Shown here one piece after another: positions 10,029 through 18,599 of a DNA stretch of 32,203 nucleotides (positions within the stretch are counted from its first letter, which is position 1; every line of letters starts with the position of its first letter). This DNA comes from Herbaspirillum sp. YR522. Lineage in GTDB: Bacteria > Pseudomonadota > Gammaproteobacteria > Burkholderiales > Burkholderiaceae_D. A program made the position numbers and the translations under genes. The notes beneath the pieces were generated by a model. That model was not told where the DNA came from. It was given only the letters and a program-made list of their open reading frames with translations, and ran no database searches. The stretch is from positions 1-32,203 of the forward strand of contig NZ_AKJA01000042.1 of the NCBI RefSeq assembly GCF_000282575.1. The letters are read 5' to 3'.

Positions 10029-10865
10029 TCACACCAGCAAGGCCTCGGTCAGGGACCGGATCTGGTCTTCCGATTCTTCCAGCAACACCCGCAGCGACTG
10101 GTCGCCGATATAGTCGTCGACCAGGCTTTCGCCACCGATCCCGGCTTCGGCCGTGACGCGCTGGAAAGGCGACGGCACCGGCGAGAGCTCCTTGGCCAGC
10201 AACAGCACGTCACCGATGGTGTGTGGCGGCAGCACCCGCACCCCGTGCCACAACGATTCGATGGCCTGCACCACCGGCTGCGGCACGCCCAGCTTCTTCA
10301 ACACCGCGCGGCCGATCATCTTCTCGCCGTATTCGGCCCAGTCTTCCAGGCCGCCTTCGAGCAGGTGCGGGAACTCGTCCGTGCGCGAGAGCAGGTAAAA
10401 ACCTCCCACCTCGTGCACGATGCCGGCAAACATCGCCGTCTCGGGGTCGCCATTGGTCAATGTCGAGGTCAGCACGTGGGCCGTGGCCGCCACCTGGGCC
10501 GAATGTTCCCATAGCTGTGCCGCCTTGATGCGCATGGCCGGATTGGAAATGGTGCGCCCCAACTGGCGCACGATGACCGACGTGGTGATGGTGTTGAGCG
10601 TGCGAAAACCCAGCCGCATGACGGCGGTGCGCACATTGTTGATCTCGCCTCCCGAGCGGTTGTAGGCGGCCGAATTGGCAATGGCCACGGTGCGCGCCGC
10701 CACCAGCGGCTCGGCCATCACCAGCTTGGCCGCGGCCTCCAGGTGACAGTCGGGGTCGGCCAGCGCCTGCTGCAATTTGATGGATGCGCTCACGTTGGCG
10801 GGAAAGACCAACTCGCCCCGCTGGGCCTGTGATGCAATACCGCGAAAGATTTCCAGTCTGTCCAT
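10029..10865 (-). CDS. HDOD domain signalling protein
   Basis: A 278-residue protein with an HDOD domain over most of its length. Recognisable parts are the N-terminal helix (ELVFPANVSASIKLQQAL), AEPLVAARTVAIANSAAYN, AVMRLGFRTLN and the degenerate HD region GIVHEVGGFYLL. HDOD proteins are regulators related to HD phosphohydrolases that usually lack the metal-binding residues; they appear in chemotaxis, motility and stress signalling. Here the classical HD pair reads HEVGG, so catalysis is unlikely. The ATG at 10865 was preferred to one 13 codons upstream because GGAG lies 5 nt before it. It converges on hpnC and diverges from hpnD, with no sensor or effector domain attached. The link to squalene synthesis may be positional only. 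Confidence 0.85.
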   Translation of the reverse strand: MDRLEIFRGIASQAQRGELVFPANVSASIKLQQALADPDCHLEAAAKLVMAEPLVAARTVAIANSAAYNRSGGEINNVRTAVMRLGFRTLNTITTSVIVRQLGRTISNPAMRIKAAQLWEHSAQVAATAHVLTSTLTNGDPETAMFAGIVHEVGGFYLLSRTDEFPHLLEGGLEDWAEYGEKMIGRAVLKKLGVPQPVVQAIESLWHGVRVLPPHTIGDVLLLAKELSPVPSPFQRVTAEAGIGGESLVDDYIGDQSLRVLLEESEDQIRSLTEALLV

Positions 10866-11109
10866 GACGTCTCCAGCCTCCGATGGTGATTCATTCGTTC
10901 GCAACGCCGGGCAGCCGGCAATAATCTATTTTCTTTTTCGATACTTTTCTATTGATCTTTCAGCAGCACCTGGCTCGTATGAGCTTAATCGACAATGCCG
11001 GCCGCCGCAACACGCTGCCTCGGTCTGCATTTGCCCTGGCCCGCGCACTCGGCTAGCATAGCGCCTTCGCCGGACTTGCCGGCTCGTCTCCCCGCCCACC
11101 GCCGTCACC

Positions 11110-11943
11110 ATGTCTCCAGACGAATACTGCCAGCAAAAGGCCGCCGCCAGCGGCTCCAGCTTTTATTACAGCTTCCTGTTCCTGCCCCCGGAGCGACGCC
11201 GCGCGATCACGGCGCTGTATGCCTTCTGCCGTGAAGTCGACGATACCGTCGACGAAATCGACGACCCCAGCATCGCGCGCACCAAGCTGATGTGGTGGCG
11301 CAAGGAGATCGCGGCCATGCTCGAGGGCAATCCCACCCATCCTGTGACGCGGGCATTGCAGCCGCATGTGGCGCTATACCAGCTGCGCGGCGAGCACCTT
11401 CAAGCCATCATCGATGGCATGGAAATGGACCTCGACCAGAGCCGCTATCTCGACTATCCGGGGCTGCAGCGTTATTGCTGGCGGGTGGCCGGGGTGGTCG
11501 GCATCCTGTCGGCCAGCATCTTCGGTCATACCCAGGGCAACACGCTGCTGTACGCCGAGAAACTGGGCCTGGCATTCCAGCTCACCAATATCATCCGCGA
11601 TGTCGGGGAGGACGGCCGCAAGGGCCGCATCTACCTGCCCGTCAATGAACTGCAGCAATTCAACGTCACGGCCGCCGACATCCTCAACGGGCGCGCCAGC
11701 GACAATTTCAGCGCCTTGATGAAATTCCAGGTCGAGCGCGCCCGCGCCGTCTACGACGAAGCCTTTGCGCTGCTGCCGCGCGAAGACCGCCGCGCCCAGC
11801 GCCCCGGCCTGATGATGGCTGCCATCTACCGCACGCTGCTCGAGGAAATCGAACGCGACGGCTACCAGGTGCTCAACCAGCGCATTTCGCTCACGCCCAT
11901 CCGCAAGTTGTGGCTGGCGTGGAAGACCTACGTCTTCGGCTGA
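11110..11943 (+). CDS. hpnD: Presqualene diphosphate synthase HpnD
   Basis: Predicted to condense two farnesyl diphosphates into presqualene diphosphate, the first committed step of squalene synthesis. The 277-residue protein has YYSFLFLP at 19-26, the first aspartate motif DDTVDE (44-49) and the second, DVGED (164-168), within QLTNIIRDVGEDGRKGRIYLP. Length and motifs fit HpnD. The start follows a 244-bp divergent region shared with the HDOD gene. The next gene, hpnE, starts 9 bp after its stop, so hpnD-hpnE are one transcript. Confidence 0.95.
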   Translation: MSPDEYCQQKAAASGSSFYYSFLFLPPERRRAITALYAFCREVDDTVDEIDDPSIARTKLMWWRKEIAAMLEGNPTHPVTRALQPHVALYQLRGEHLQAIIDGMEMDLDQSRYLDYPGLQRYCWRVAGVVGILSASIFGHTQGNTLLYAEKLGLAFQLTNIIRDVGEDGRKGRIYLPVNELQQFNVTAADILNGRASDNFSALMKFQVERARAVYDEAFALLPREDRRAQRPGLMMAAIYRTLLEEIERDGYQVLNQRISLTPIRKLWLAWKTYVFG

Positions 11944-11952
11944 GCCATTGCG

Positions 11953-13308
11953 ATGAAGAAACCTGTGCACACGGCCGTCATCGGCGCCGGCTGGGCCGGT
12001 TGCGCCGCCGCCGTCAAGCTGGCCGCGTACGGGCACCGGGTCAGCCTGCTGGAAGCCGCACGCACGCTGGGCGGCCGTGCACGGCGGGTCGACCTCGACG
12101 GGCACAGCCTCGACAATGGCCAGCACATCCTGCTGGGCGCCTATCGCGATACGTTGGCACTGATGCGGCAAGTGGGCGTCGACGCGCGCCAGGCGCTGCT
12201 GCGCCTGCCGTTGCAGATGCGCTATCCGGCCGGCGCCGTCGACGCCGGCATGGACTTCGTGGCCCCGCGCCTGCCCGCGCCCTGGCACGTGGCGCTGGCC
12301 CTGCTGGGCGCTCGCGGCCTGGCGCGCGGCGACAAGCTGGCACTGATGCGTTTTTCGACCAGTGCGCGTTGGATGGGCTGGCGACTGCACGACGATTGCA
12401 GCGTGGCGACCCTGCTGCATACCCACGACCAACCACCACGACTGATACAGCTGCTATGGCGCCCGCTGTGTATCGCCGCGCTCAATACGCCGCCCGAACG
12501 GGCTTCGGCGCAGGTGTTCCTCAACGTGCTGCGCGACAGCCTCGGTGCCAGGCGCAGCGCGTCGGACATGCTGCTGCCACGGCTGGACCTGACGGCCCTG
12601 CTGCCGCAGGCCGCGGCCGGATTCGTCCAACGGCATGGCGGCCAGGTGCGCACCGGTGTCGGCGTCACGGGCCTGCAGCCTGCCGCCGACGGCACCTGGC
12701 GACTGCAGTCGCGCCAGGAGCAGGTAGCCGGGCACTTCGACCGCGTGGTGGTCGCCACCAGTGCCGAGGTCGCCGCCAATTTGCTGGCCGACGTACACGA
12801 CGCCAGCGGCGCCCTGTTCGACACCGGCGCATTGCGCGCGCTGCAATTCGAGCCCATCACCACCTGCTACCTGCAGTACCACGCAGCGCTGCGCTTGCCC
12901 CTCCCGATGCAGGCGCTGGTCGATGATGCGTCGCGCCAGGCCTGGGGCCAGTTCGTGTTCGACCGCGGCCAGTTGAGCCAGCGGGCCGCAGACCAGGGCC
13001 TGCTGGCGGTGGTGGTCAGCGCCGCTGGGCAAGCCACGCTGCACGGTCATGCCGAGCTGGAGGCTGGCATACAACGCCAACTGGCGGCTGACTTCGCCCG
13101 CCCCGAACTGGCAACGCCGCTCTGGAGCCGGGTGATCACCGACAAGCGCGCCACCTTCTCGTGTACCCCAGGCCTGCAGCGTCCGCACGGCGACTCCCTG
13201 CCCGCGTCGCTGGCGCTGGCCGGCGACTATGTGGCCGGCGACTACCCTGCCACGCTCGAAGGTGCGGTGCGCAGCGGCATCGCCGCCGCCCTGCGGCTAA
13301 GGTCGTGA
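11953..13308 (+). CDS. hpnE: Hydroxysqualene dehydroxylase HpnE
   Basis: FAD-dependent amine-oxidase-family enzyme predicted to reduce hydroxysqualene to squalene, completing the HpnDCE pathway. The 451-residue product begins with a dinucleotide-binding motif (AVIGAGWAGCAAAVKL, residues 8-23), followed by EAARTLGGRAR and DNGQHILLGAY, all typical of the family. The C-terminal FAD segment is ALAGDYVAGDYPATLEGAVRSG. It is tightly coupled to hpnD (9-bp gap). Its last 12 bp overlap the 3' end of the tolC-like gene on the other strand. No squalene-hopene cyclase gene is present here, so the end product must be made from genes elsewhere. Confidence 0.93.
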   Translation: MKKPVHTAVIGAGWAGCAAAVKLAAYGHRVSLLEAARTLGGRARRVDLDGHSLDNGQHILLGAYRDTLALMRQVGVDARQALLRLPLQMRYPAGAVDAGMDFVAPRLPAPWHVALALLGARGLARGDKLALMRFSTSARWMGWRLHDDCSVATLLHTHDQPPRLIQLLWRPLCIAALNTPPERASAQVFLNVLRDSLGARRSASDMLLPRLDLTALLPQAAAGFVQRHGGQVRTGVGVTGLQPAADGTWRLQSRQEQVAGHFDRVVVATSAEVAANLLADVHDASGALFDTGALRALQFEPITTCYLQYHAALRLPLPMQALVDDASRQAWGQFVFDRGQLSQRAADQGLLAVVVSAAGQATLHGHAELEAGIQRQLAADFARPELATPLWSRVITDKRATFSCTPGLQRPHGDSLPASLALAGDYVAGDYPATLEGAVRSGIAAALRLRS

Positions 13309-14631
13309 ATCCGGCAGTGCCAGCAAGGCATTGACGGCACGGATATCGGCCACGTCCAGCGACGCCGTCAACGCCTTCAGGCGCAGTCCATGCACCAATG
13401 CCTCGTAGCGCGCACGCAAGAGTTCGCGTTGCGCAATCCATAGCTCATTCTGCTTGCGCAGTAGGTCGGACTCGCGCCGGCTACCTACCCTGTACCCGAT
13501 CCTGGTCGCTTCCAGCGCGCCCTGCGCCGCGACCACCAGCTGCTGCAGGTCGTCGATGCTGCGCCGCTGGGCCTGGGCCTGGCTGAAGCTGTCGCCGGCC
13601 TCGTCGGCTGCCTGGCGCCTGGCCTGCTGCACCTGATGCAACGCCTTCTCCTGCTGCGCCAGCCCCTGGCGTACGCCATGCACCGACTCCAGGCCGGAGA
13701 AGAGGGGAATCGTGATCTGCACCGAAATTGAATGGCTGCTGGTCGGTGCCGATTGCCAGCCGCCTGCGCCGGTGCCGTTGCGGACATGGCCGGCCTGCAA
13801 CGACGCCTTGGGCAGGAACTCGGTGCGGGCGCGGTCGATATCCAGTGTCGCCAGCTTCAGGTCGAGTTCGCGCAACTGCACCTCGGGATGGCTACTGGCG
13901 GCCTGGCTGGTCCAGCTTTCCAGGTCGTCCGGGTAGACCGTCGGCATCGACAGCGCCCCCGGCAAGCCGGTCAGTGCCCCGATGGGTTGGCCCAGCATGG
14001 TCTCCAACTCGCGCATGCGGGACTGCTGGGCGCTGTGCGCCAGCGCTGTCCGATTGGCCGCGCGCGCCAGCTCGGCCTCGATGTCGGCAATATCGATCAA
14101 GGTGGCCGCACCTGCGGCCAGGCGCGCCCTGGCCGCGGCCAGTTGCGCCTGCAGCGCGGCCTGGCTGTCGCGCTCGAGCGCGGCCTGGTCACGCGCCTGC
14201 AGCGCGGCGAAATACCGTTCCACCGCCTTGATGCGCAAGGCCTGGATCGCCTGCAGCCACTGCAGTTGCTTCCTGGCCTGCTGCAATTGGGCATGACGGT
14301 AGTTGCCCCAGGCGTTCCAGTCCAGCAACGGCTGGGTCAGCGTGATGCGGCGCTCGCGGCGGTCCTGTCGCACCGGCGATGTGCCCGGGTAGTGCTGCGT
14401 GGACTGCCCGCGCGTCCAGCTGGCCTCGACCCGCGGCAGGAACCCGGCGCGTGCCCGCAGCCGCCCATGTTCGCCGACCACCAGGTCGGCGCCTGCGGCG
14501 GCCAGACCGGGATCGTTACGCTCGACCTGCTCGACGAAGCCGGCCAGGTCCAGCACCGCGCTGGCGTGCGCCCTGCCCTGCATGGCCCAGGTCGACGCCA
14601 GCAGCGCCAGCCAGATCGCCGGGCGCCTCAT
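13297..14631 (-). CDS. TolC family outer membrane protein of a type I secretion system
   Basis: A 444-residue protein with a signal peptide (MRRPAIWLALLASTWAMQG, cleavage near 24), then the duplicated coiled-coil architecture of outer-membrane efflux proteins. Visible landmarks are LTQPLLDWNAW in the first half and VQITIPLFSGL in the second, each starting a beta strand into a long helix, and many Ala/Gln/Arg heptads. It is predicted to form the outer-membrane duct for peptides exported by the adjacent ABC transporter. The ATG overlaps the transporter stop in an ATGA junction, so translation is coupled. It is the last gene of the exporter operon and its 3' end overlaps hpnE by 12 bp. Confidence 0.9.
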   Translation of the reverse strand: MRRPAIWLALLASTWAMQGRAHASAVLDLAGFVEQVERNDPGLAAAGADLVVGEHGRLRARAGFLPRVEASWTRGQSTQHYPGTSPVRQDRRERRITLTQPLLDWNAWGNYRHAQLQQARKQLQWLQAIQALRIKAVERYFAALQARDQAALERDSQAALQAQLAAARARLAAGAATLIDIADIEAELARAANRTALAHSAQQSRMRELETMLGQPIGALTGLPGALSMPTVYPDDLESWTSQAASSHPEVQLRELDLKLATLDIDRARTEFLPKASLQAGHVRNGTGAGGWQSAPTSSHSISVQITIPLFSGLESVHGVRQGLAQQEKALHQVQQARRQAADEAGDSFSQAQAQRRSIDDLQQLVVAAQGALEATRIGYRVGSRRESDLLRKQNELWIAQRELLRARYEALVHGLRLKALTASLDVADIRAVNALLALPDSRP

Positions 14632-16709
14632 GCCGGCTCCAGCACGCCGTCGCGCAGCACATGGCGACGCTCGAACAACGCGGCCAGTTCGTGATCGTGG
14701 GTGATGACCACGATGGTGCGGTCGATCTGCATGAGCATGCGGCCGATCGCCATGACCGAGTCGCGATCGAGGTTGGACGTAGGCTCGTCGAGCAGCAGCA
14801 CCTCGCGCTGCTGGCATAGCGCGCGCGCCAGCAGCAGGCGCTGCTTCTGCCCGGCCGACAGGTTGGCGATGGTATCGCTGACCAGGGTCTGGGCGCGCAT
14901 CGGCAGGCGCATGACGTCGTCGTACAAGCCGACCATCCTGAGCCAGTGATTGATGCGCTCGCCGTCGGCTGAGGCCTCGAACAGGCTGACGTTGTCGGCG
15001 ATGCTGCCATTGAGGATGATGTCGCCCTGGCGCATGTGCGCCATATGGCGTCGTACCTCGTCCACGGCCAGGTTGCGGTAATCCAGGCCGTTGAGGCAGA
15101 TCTGGCCGCTGGTGGCCGCCTCGGCCGACGACAGCAGCTTGAACAGAGTCGACTTGCCGACCCCGGACGGGCCCACCACGGCCACCTTCTCGCCCCGCCG
15201 CACGCAGAAATCGAGCTGGCGCAACACGGGCCGGTCCGATACGCCGTAGGAAAAGGCAACGTCCTTGAGCGCGATGTCGACGAAGCACTCGGTCTCGCTG
15301 GCCTTGTGGACGGTCTCCAGCGCGTCGTAGCGCTCGGCGGGCTCTTCCACGATATCCTCTACCCGCATGACGGACACCCGCAGCATGTTCATCTGGAAGA
15401 TGCTGTTGACCGCGCCCGACAGGTGGTTCGACATCAGACCCTTGAACAGCTGGAACGAGTAGAACACGCCCACCGACAGCTCGCCGGCGATCATCATCGA
15501 GGCCGAGATGCCGGTAATGAGCAGCGTATCGACCTGGCCCACCACCTTGAGGATGGTGCCGCGTACGTTGTTCAACTGGGCCACCCGGAAGCTGTCGCCC
15601 AGCATCTGCTGGAAGCGTTGCATGAAAAACGCGGTGCGCCGGGTTTCCTGCTGGGCCAGCTTGAGCATGGCGGCGGCGCGGATGGTCTCGATCAAGCCAT
15701 CGTCGCACTTGGCCGAGGTCTCGATGAACTGCCGCTGGGCGTCGCGCATGGCCGGATACAGCATGAAGGCCACCGCCAGGTAGACCAGCAGCAGCGCCAG
15801 CGCCAGGCCCGCCAGCAAGGGCGATTGCACCAGCATGAGCACCAGCGCCAGGGTGCCCAGGCTGAGGTCGATGACGATGCCGACCAGGCTGCGCCCGGCA
15901 AAATCGACCACGTCCTTCTGCGATTTCACGCGCGCAAACAGATCGCCTACGTGGCGCTTCTCGAAATAGGGAAAGCCGTTTTTCAACAGCTTGGAAAACA
16001 GCGCCCGGGTGCTGTCCTTGTACAGGTAGAGCGACACCACCTCGGTCAGGTAGGTCTGCATGAAGCCCGAGAAGGTGCCGATGGCCGCGATGCTGGCAAA
16101 GGTCACCAGCAGGATGGCCAACAGGCCGGGATTGTTTTCGGCCACCACATGGTCCAGCACCAGGCTGCCCAGGTAAGGCGCGGCCAGCGTGGCGAACTGC
16201 ACGCCCAGCGAAATGAAGCAGATCTTGGCCAGCCGCCCGGACAGCCCCGGGTTGAGCCGGAACAGGTCGGCCAGCGCGCGCATGACGTCCGAGCGCGTGT
16301 CGGGCTTCTTGCGTTCCAGCACCGGCGAGGCCTGGCATTGCAGCAGATAGCCCGAGACCAGGTTCATGAACTGGTCCACGGTCAGCTTGCGGCGCCCCAC
16401 GGCCGGGTCGATCAGGTGCACATACTTGCCGCGCAGCGACTGGAACACCACGAAATGGCCTTCCTTGAGATGCAGGATCGAGGCTTTGCGGATCTCGCCC
16501 AGGTGCTCGCGCTCGAACTGGAAGGCCTCGACATGCAGGCCATAGCCGGCGGCGGCGTCGAACAGGTCGGACATGCGCACGCCATTGGCCGACAACGGAA
16601 AGCGGCGCCGCAACTCGCGGACCTCGGTGGCGCGCCCGAAATGGGTCAGCACCATGGCCAGGCAGGCGTAGCCGCAGTCGGCGACCTCGTTTTGATAGAT
16701 TACCTTCAT
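14628..16709 (-). CDS. Peptidase-containing (C39) ABC exporter for double-glycine peptides
   Basis: A 693-residue fusion of an N-terminal C39 cysteine peptidase, a six-helix membrane domain and an ATPase, the layout of CvaB/RaxB-type exporters. The peptidase is intact: Gln6, Cys12 (in DCGYACLAMV), His85 (in KEGHFVVFQ) and Asp101 (in LIDPAVG). The ATPase has Walker A GPSGVGKS (513-520), Q-loop Gln561, signature LSAGQ (617-621), Walker B LLLDEP (638-643) and H-loop His671. It is predicted to cut leaders after a Gly-Gly and export the core peptide through the HlyD/TolC partners. The ATG at 16709 gives the usual C39 N-terminus and lies 2 bp after the adaptor stop. Likely substrates are the five upstream GG-leader genes. 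Confidence 0.95.
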   Translation of the reverse strand: MKVIYQNEVADCGYACLAMVLTHFGRATEVRELRRRFPLSANGVRMSDLFDAAAGYGLHVEAFQFEREHLGEIRKASILHLKEGHFVVFQSLRGKYVHLIDPAVGRRKLTVDQFMNLVSGYLLQCQASPVLERKKPDTRSDVMRALADLFRLNPGLSGRLAKICFISLGVQFATLAAPYLGSLVLDHVVAENNPGLLAILLVTFASIAAIGTFSGFMQTYLTEVVSLYLYKDSTRALFSKLLKNGFPYFEKRHVGDLFARVKSQKDVVDFAGRSLVGIVIDLSLGTLALVLMLVQSPLLAGLALALLLVYLAVAFMLYPAMRDAQRQFIETSAKCDDGLIETIRAAAMLKLAQQETRRTAFFMQRFQQMLGDSFRVAQLNNVRGTILKVVGQVDTLLITGISASMMIAGELSVGVFYSFQLFKGLMSNHLSGAVNSIFQMNMLRVSVMRVEDIVEEPAERYDALETVHKASETECFVDIALKDVAFSYGVSDRPVLRQLDFCVRRGEKVAVVGPSGVGKSTLFKLLSSAEAATSGQICLNGLDYRNLAVDEVRRHMAHMRQGDIILNGSIADNVSLFEASADGERINHWLRMVGLYDDVMRLPMRAQTLVSDTIANLSAGQKQRLLLARALCQQREVLLLDEPTSNLDRDSVMAIGRMLMQIDRTIVVITHDHELAALFERRHVLRDGVLEPA

Positions 16710-16711
16710 GC

Positions 16712-17899
16712 TCAACCCCGTAACGCTTCGAACAATGGTTGCAGGATCCATTCGGCGATGCTGCGTCGCTCGACCACGATGGCCGCCGTGGCCCGCATGC
16801 CGGGCAAGATCTGGTGGCGTTGTCCGCCGGTGTCGAAGAATGGCTGCGCCAGCGTGGCCACGGCCAGGTAGTCGCTATCGAGGCCGCGCGGGTCGGCCGG
16901 CGAAGGCCGCGGCGTGGCCACCGTGCTGGCCGAGATGTCGTCGATGCGCACCGCCAAGGTACCGAAACGGGCATACGGGAAGGCGTCGAACTTGAGCCGC
17001 GCCTGCTGCCCTTGCCGCACGAAACCGCGCTGGCGCGAGGGGATGCGCAATACCGCCTGCAGCACACGCTGCCCGTCTTCGGAGATTGTCATGGCGATGT
17101 CTTCCTCGCGCAGGTACTTGCCTGGTGCCACCTGCGAAAACGCCACCTTGCCCTGGGTAGGCGAGGACACCACCAGTGTCGAGCGATTCTTCTCGAACAT
17201 CTCGCGTGCCTCCAGCCGCTCCCGGCCGTCCTGCAGGTCGACCTTGGCCAGTTCGGTCTGCGCTTCGCGAATGCCCGACTCGGTGCTGTTGATCTCGCTG
17301 GCCAGTTCGGCCCGCCGCGCCAGCCTGCGCGAAAGGTTGTCCCGGCGGCTGGCCAGCTCGGCCTCGGCGCGCTCGATGCGTTCGAGCTCCACGTATTGCG
17401 CCACCGCCTGCAATCGCTCCAGCGTCTTGCGCGCCTGCTCCACCTGCTGCCTCGCCTGCGCGATGTCATCTTCGTTGAGCGCACGCATGCGGCGGCGCTG
17501 GGCCAGGGTGTCGCCCAGGGCGGCGATGCGGGCGCGCAGGTCCACGCGCTGCAACTGGCTGCGCCGTGCGATGGCTGCCAGTCGCAGCTGCCGCTCGCGC
17601 AACGAGGCCTCGGCGCGCGTGGCGCCGTCGTGCGTGAGCGACAGGTCGCGCTCGACATCGAACAGCGGGGTGCCGACGTCCACCGGCGCGCCGGCTTGCA
17701 CATGCACGCGCGTGACCAGTCCACTGACGCGCTGCACCTTGACCTCGCCGCTGGCGATGATCTCGGCCTGGACATCTTTCTTGATTTCGATCTCGAAGAA
17801 GAAGGCGAGCAGGCACATGCCCAGCACCATGAACGAGGCGGCATAGGCCAACCGGCGCGCCGGTATATCGTGAAAATCGGGAAAATGGCTAATCTGCAT
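16712..17899 (-). CDS. HlyD-family periplasmic adaptor (membrane fusion protein)
   Basis: A 395-residue protein with a short cytoplasmic N-terminus, one membrane helix (about 17-37, AYAASFMVLGMCLLAFFFEI), and a first lipoyl half (EIIASGEVKVQRVSGLVTRVHVQ). A long Arg/Ala/Glu-rich coiled-coil hairpin (about 90-240) follows, then the second lipoyl half and a beta-barrel C-terminus (ILPGMRATAAIVVE). It is predicted to link the C39 ABC exporter to the TolC-type duct. It is the first gene of the three-gene exporter set and lies 148 bp downstream of the nearest GG-leader gene. It resembles CvaA-type adaptors more than haemolysin HlyD in length. Confidence 0.93.
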   Translation of the reverse strand: MQISHFPDFHDIPARRLAYAASFMVLGMCLLAFFFEIEIKKDVQAEIIASGEVKVQRVSGLVTRVHVQAGAPVDVGTPLFDVERDLSLTHDGATRAEASLRERQLRLAAIARRSQLQRVDLRARIAALGDTLAQRRRMRALNEDDIAQARQQVEQARKTLERLQAVAQYVELERIERAEAELASRRDNLSRRLARRAELASEINSTESGIREAQTELAKVDLQDGRERLEAREMFEKNRSTLVVSSPTQGKVAFSQVAPGKYLREEDIAMTISEDGQRVLQAVLRIPSRQRGFVRQGQQARLKFDAFPYARFGTLAVRIDDISASTVATPRPSPADPRGLDSDYLAVATLAQPFFDTGGQRHQILPGMRATAAIVVERRSIAEWILQPLFEALRG

Positions 17900-18047
17900 G
17901 CGATCCGGAAAAGGGTTGTGACTTCAGCGCAGGCTCGAACCAGTCCGAGCGCCTGTTGATCCTAGCGAGCCCGTCCCGCTGCTCGCCATCGCAAACCAGG
18001 GGGATATCCGGGATACATCTGCGGCACGCTCTGGACAGGTGCTGTCT

Positions 18048-18233
18048 TCAGCGCCAGGAGAACCACCAGGGCCGGGGCCTCGGGAAGCAATGAGTCGATG
18101 GTGGCGCGCCCGTTATCGGCAGCACCCCCTCCGCCCCGACCAAATGGATGCTTCCGCCGTAGTTGTAGACCGGGCCGATAAAAGCGGAGCCGCCTGAACA
18201 AGCTGATATTTGCTGGATGGAGATAGTCTTCAT
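18048..18233 (-). CDS. Double-glycine leader peptide 1 (candidate exported peptide)
   Basis: A 61-residue product with leader MKTISIQQISACSGG, ending in the Gly-Gly expected for C39 cleavage, and a predicted 46-residue core. The core begins SAFIGPVYNYGGSIHLV and contains a Leu-Pro (residues 38-39) like peptides 2, 3 and 5. The tail then becomes Pro/Arg/Trp-rich (PRPRPWWFSWR), unlike the others, so a frameshift after the Leu-Pro or genuine divergence is possible. A GAAAGA-like ribosome site precedes the ATG. It is the peptide gene closest to the adaptor gene (148 bp). Cys49 is the only cysteine in any of the predicted cores. I know of no named family for this peptide. Confidence 0.7.
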   Translation of the reverse strand: MKTISIQQISACSGGSAFIGPVYNYGGSIHLVGAEGVLPITGAPPSTHCFPRPRPWWFSWR

Positions 18234-18251
18234 GTAGTCTTTCAAGTTAAA

Positions 18252-18276
18252 GGATAGGGGCCTGGCACCCCTATCC
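18252..18276 (-). other. Hairpin between GG-peptide genes 2 and 1
   Basis: A perfect 9-bp inverted repeat GGATAGGGG/CCCCTATCC with a 7-nt loop, followed on the minus strand by only three T. It probably acts as a partial terminator or mRNA processing/stability element setting the relative levels of the peptides. Confidence 0.65.
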
Positions 18277-18315
18277 ACATCGAACTCGCCTCGCAGAAGC
18301 GGGCGCATAGTGATG

Positions 18316-18516
18316 TTATTTAGCTTCAGGCTTAGCGTCGTGCTGGATCAAGGTCACGGGACCCCAGCTTTCGATGGCCACGAACGGCAGGCCATCGTTA
18401 CCCATGTTGAAATTCAACACCACGCCTTGGTTGACGAAATTGCCGAAGAATAAAGTGGCCATCGTCCAAGCCTTGCCACCTGCCAACGCGTCGAGGCCAT
18501 GGGAAATTTTTTGCAT
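18316..18516 (-). CDS. Double-glycine leader peptide 2 (candidate exported peptide)
   Basis: A 66-residue product with leader MQKISHGLDALAGG (14 residues) and a predicted 52-residue core without cysteine. The core contains FFGNFVNQGVVLNFNMG, then the shared LPFVAIESWGPVTLI block and a hydrophilic tail (HDAKPEAK). The block matches peptide 5 (LPFVGSLRFGNNVRVV). A strong Shine-Dalgarno AAGGAG lies at good spacing before the ATG; the frame is open upstream but non-coding in character. The gene sits between two hairpins, 83 bp after peptide 3 and 82 bp before peptide 1, and is predicted to be exported by the adjacent C39 transporter. Confidence 0.8.
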   Translation of the reverse strand: MQKISHGLDALAGGKAWTMATLFFGNFVNQGVVLNFNMGNDGLPFVAIESWGPVTLIQHDAKPEAK

Positions 18517-18554
18517 GCTAACTCCTTGATATGAATGGGAAATACTGGAAGATA

Positions 18555-18585
18555 GGTCGCCCGCATCCCGGTCATGCGGGCGACC
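18555..18585 (-). other. Hairpin between GG-peptide genes 3 and 2
   Basis: A perfect 12-bp inverted repeat GGTCGCCCGCAT/ATGCGGGCGACC with a 7-nt loop lies 14 nt after the peptide 3 stop codon. On the minus strand it is followed by TATCTTCC and not by a T-run, so it is more likely a 3'-end stabiliser or attenuator than a full terminator. Confidence 0.75.
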
Positions 18586-18599
18586 GGTAGCCTGCCTAA

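Noticed and set aside
13297..17067. 1256-codon frame running through the TolC-type gene into the ABC exporter and adaptor
   Set aside because: Only its last 444 codons encode a recognisable protein (TolC family, with signal peptide and ATGA start). The upstream part overlaps the exporter and adaptor in another frame with Arg/Ala/Gly-biased sequence.
17962..18201. 79-codon minus-strand ORF overlapping peptide 1
   Set aside because: It is in a different frame from the GG leader, starts inside peptide 1 and has no leader of its own; it is relevant only as the possible continuation if peptide 1 is frameshifted.
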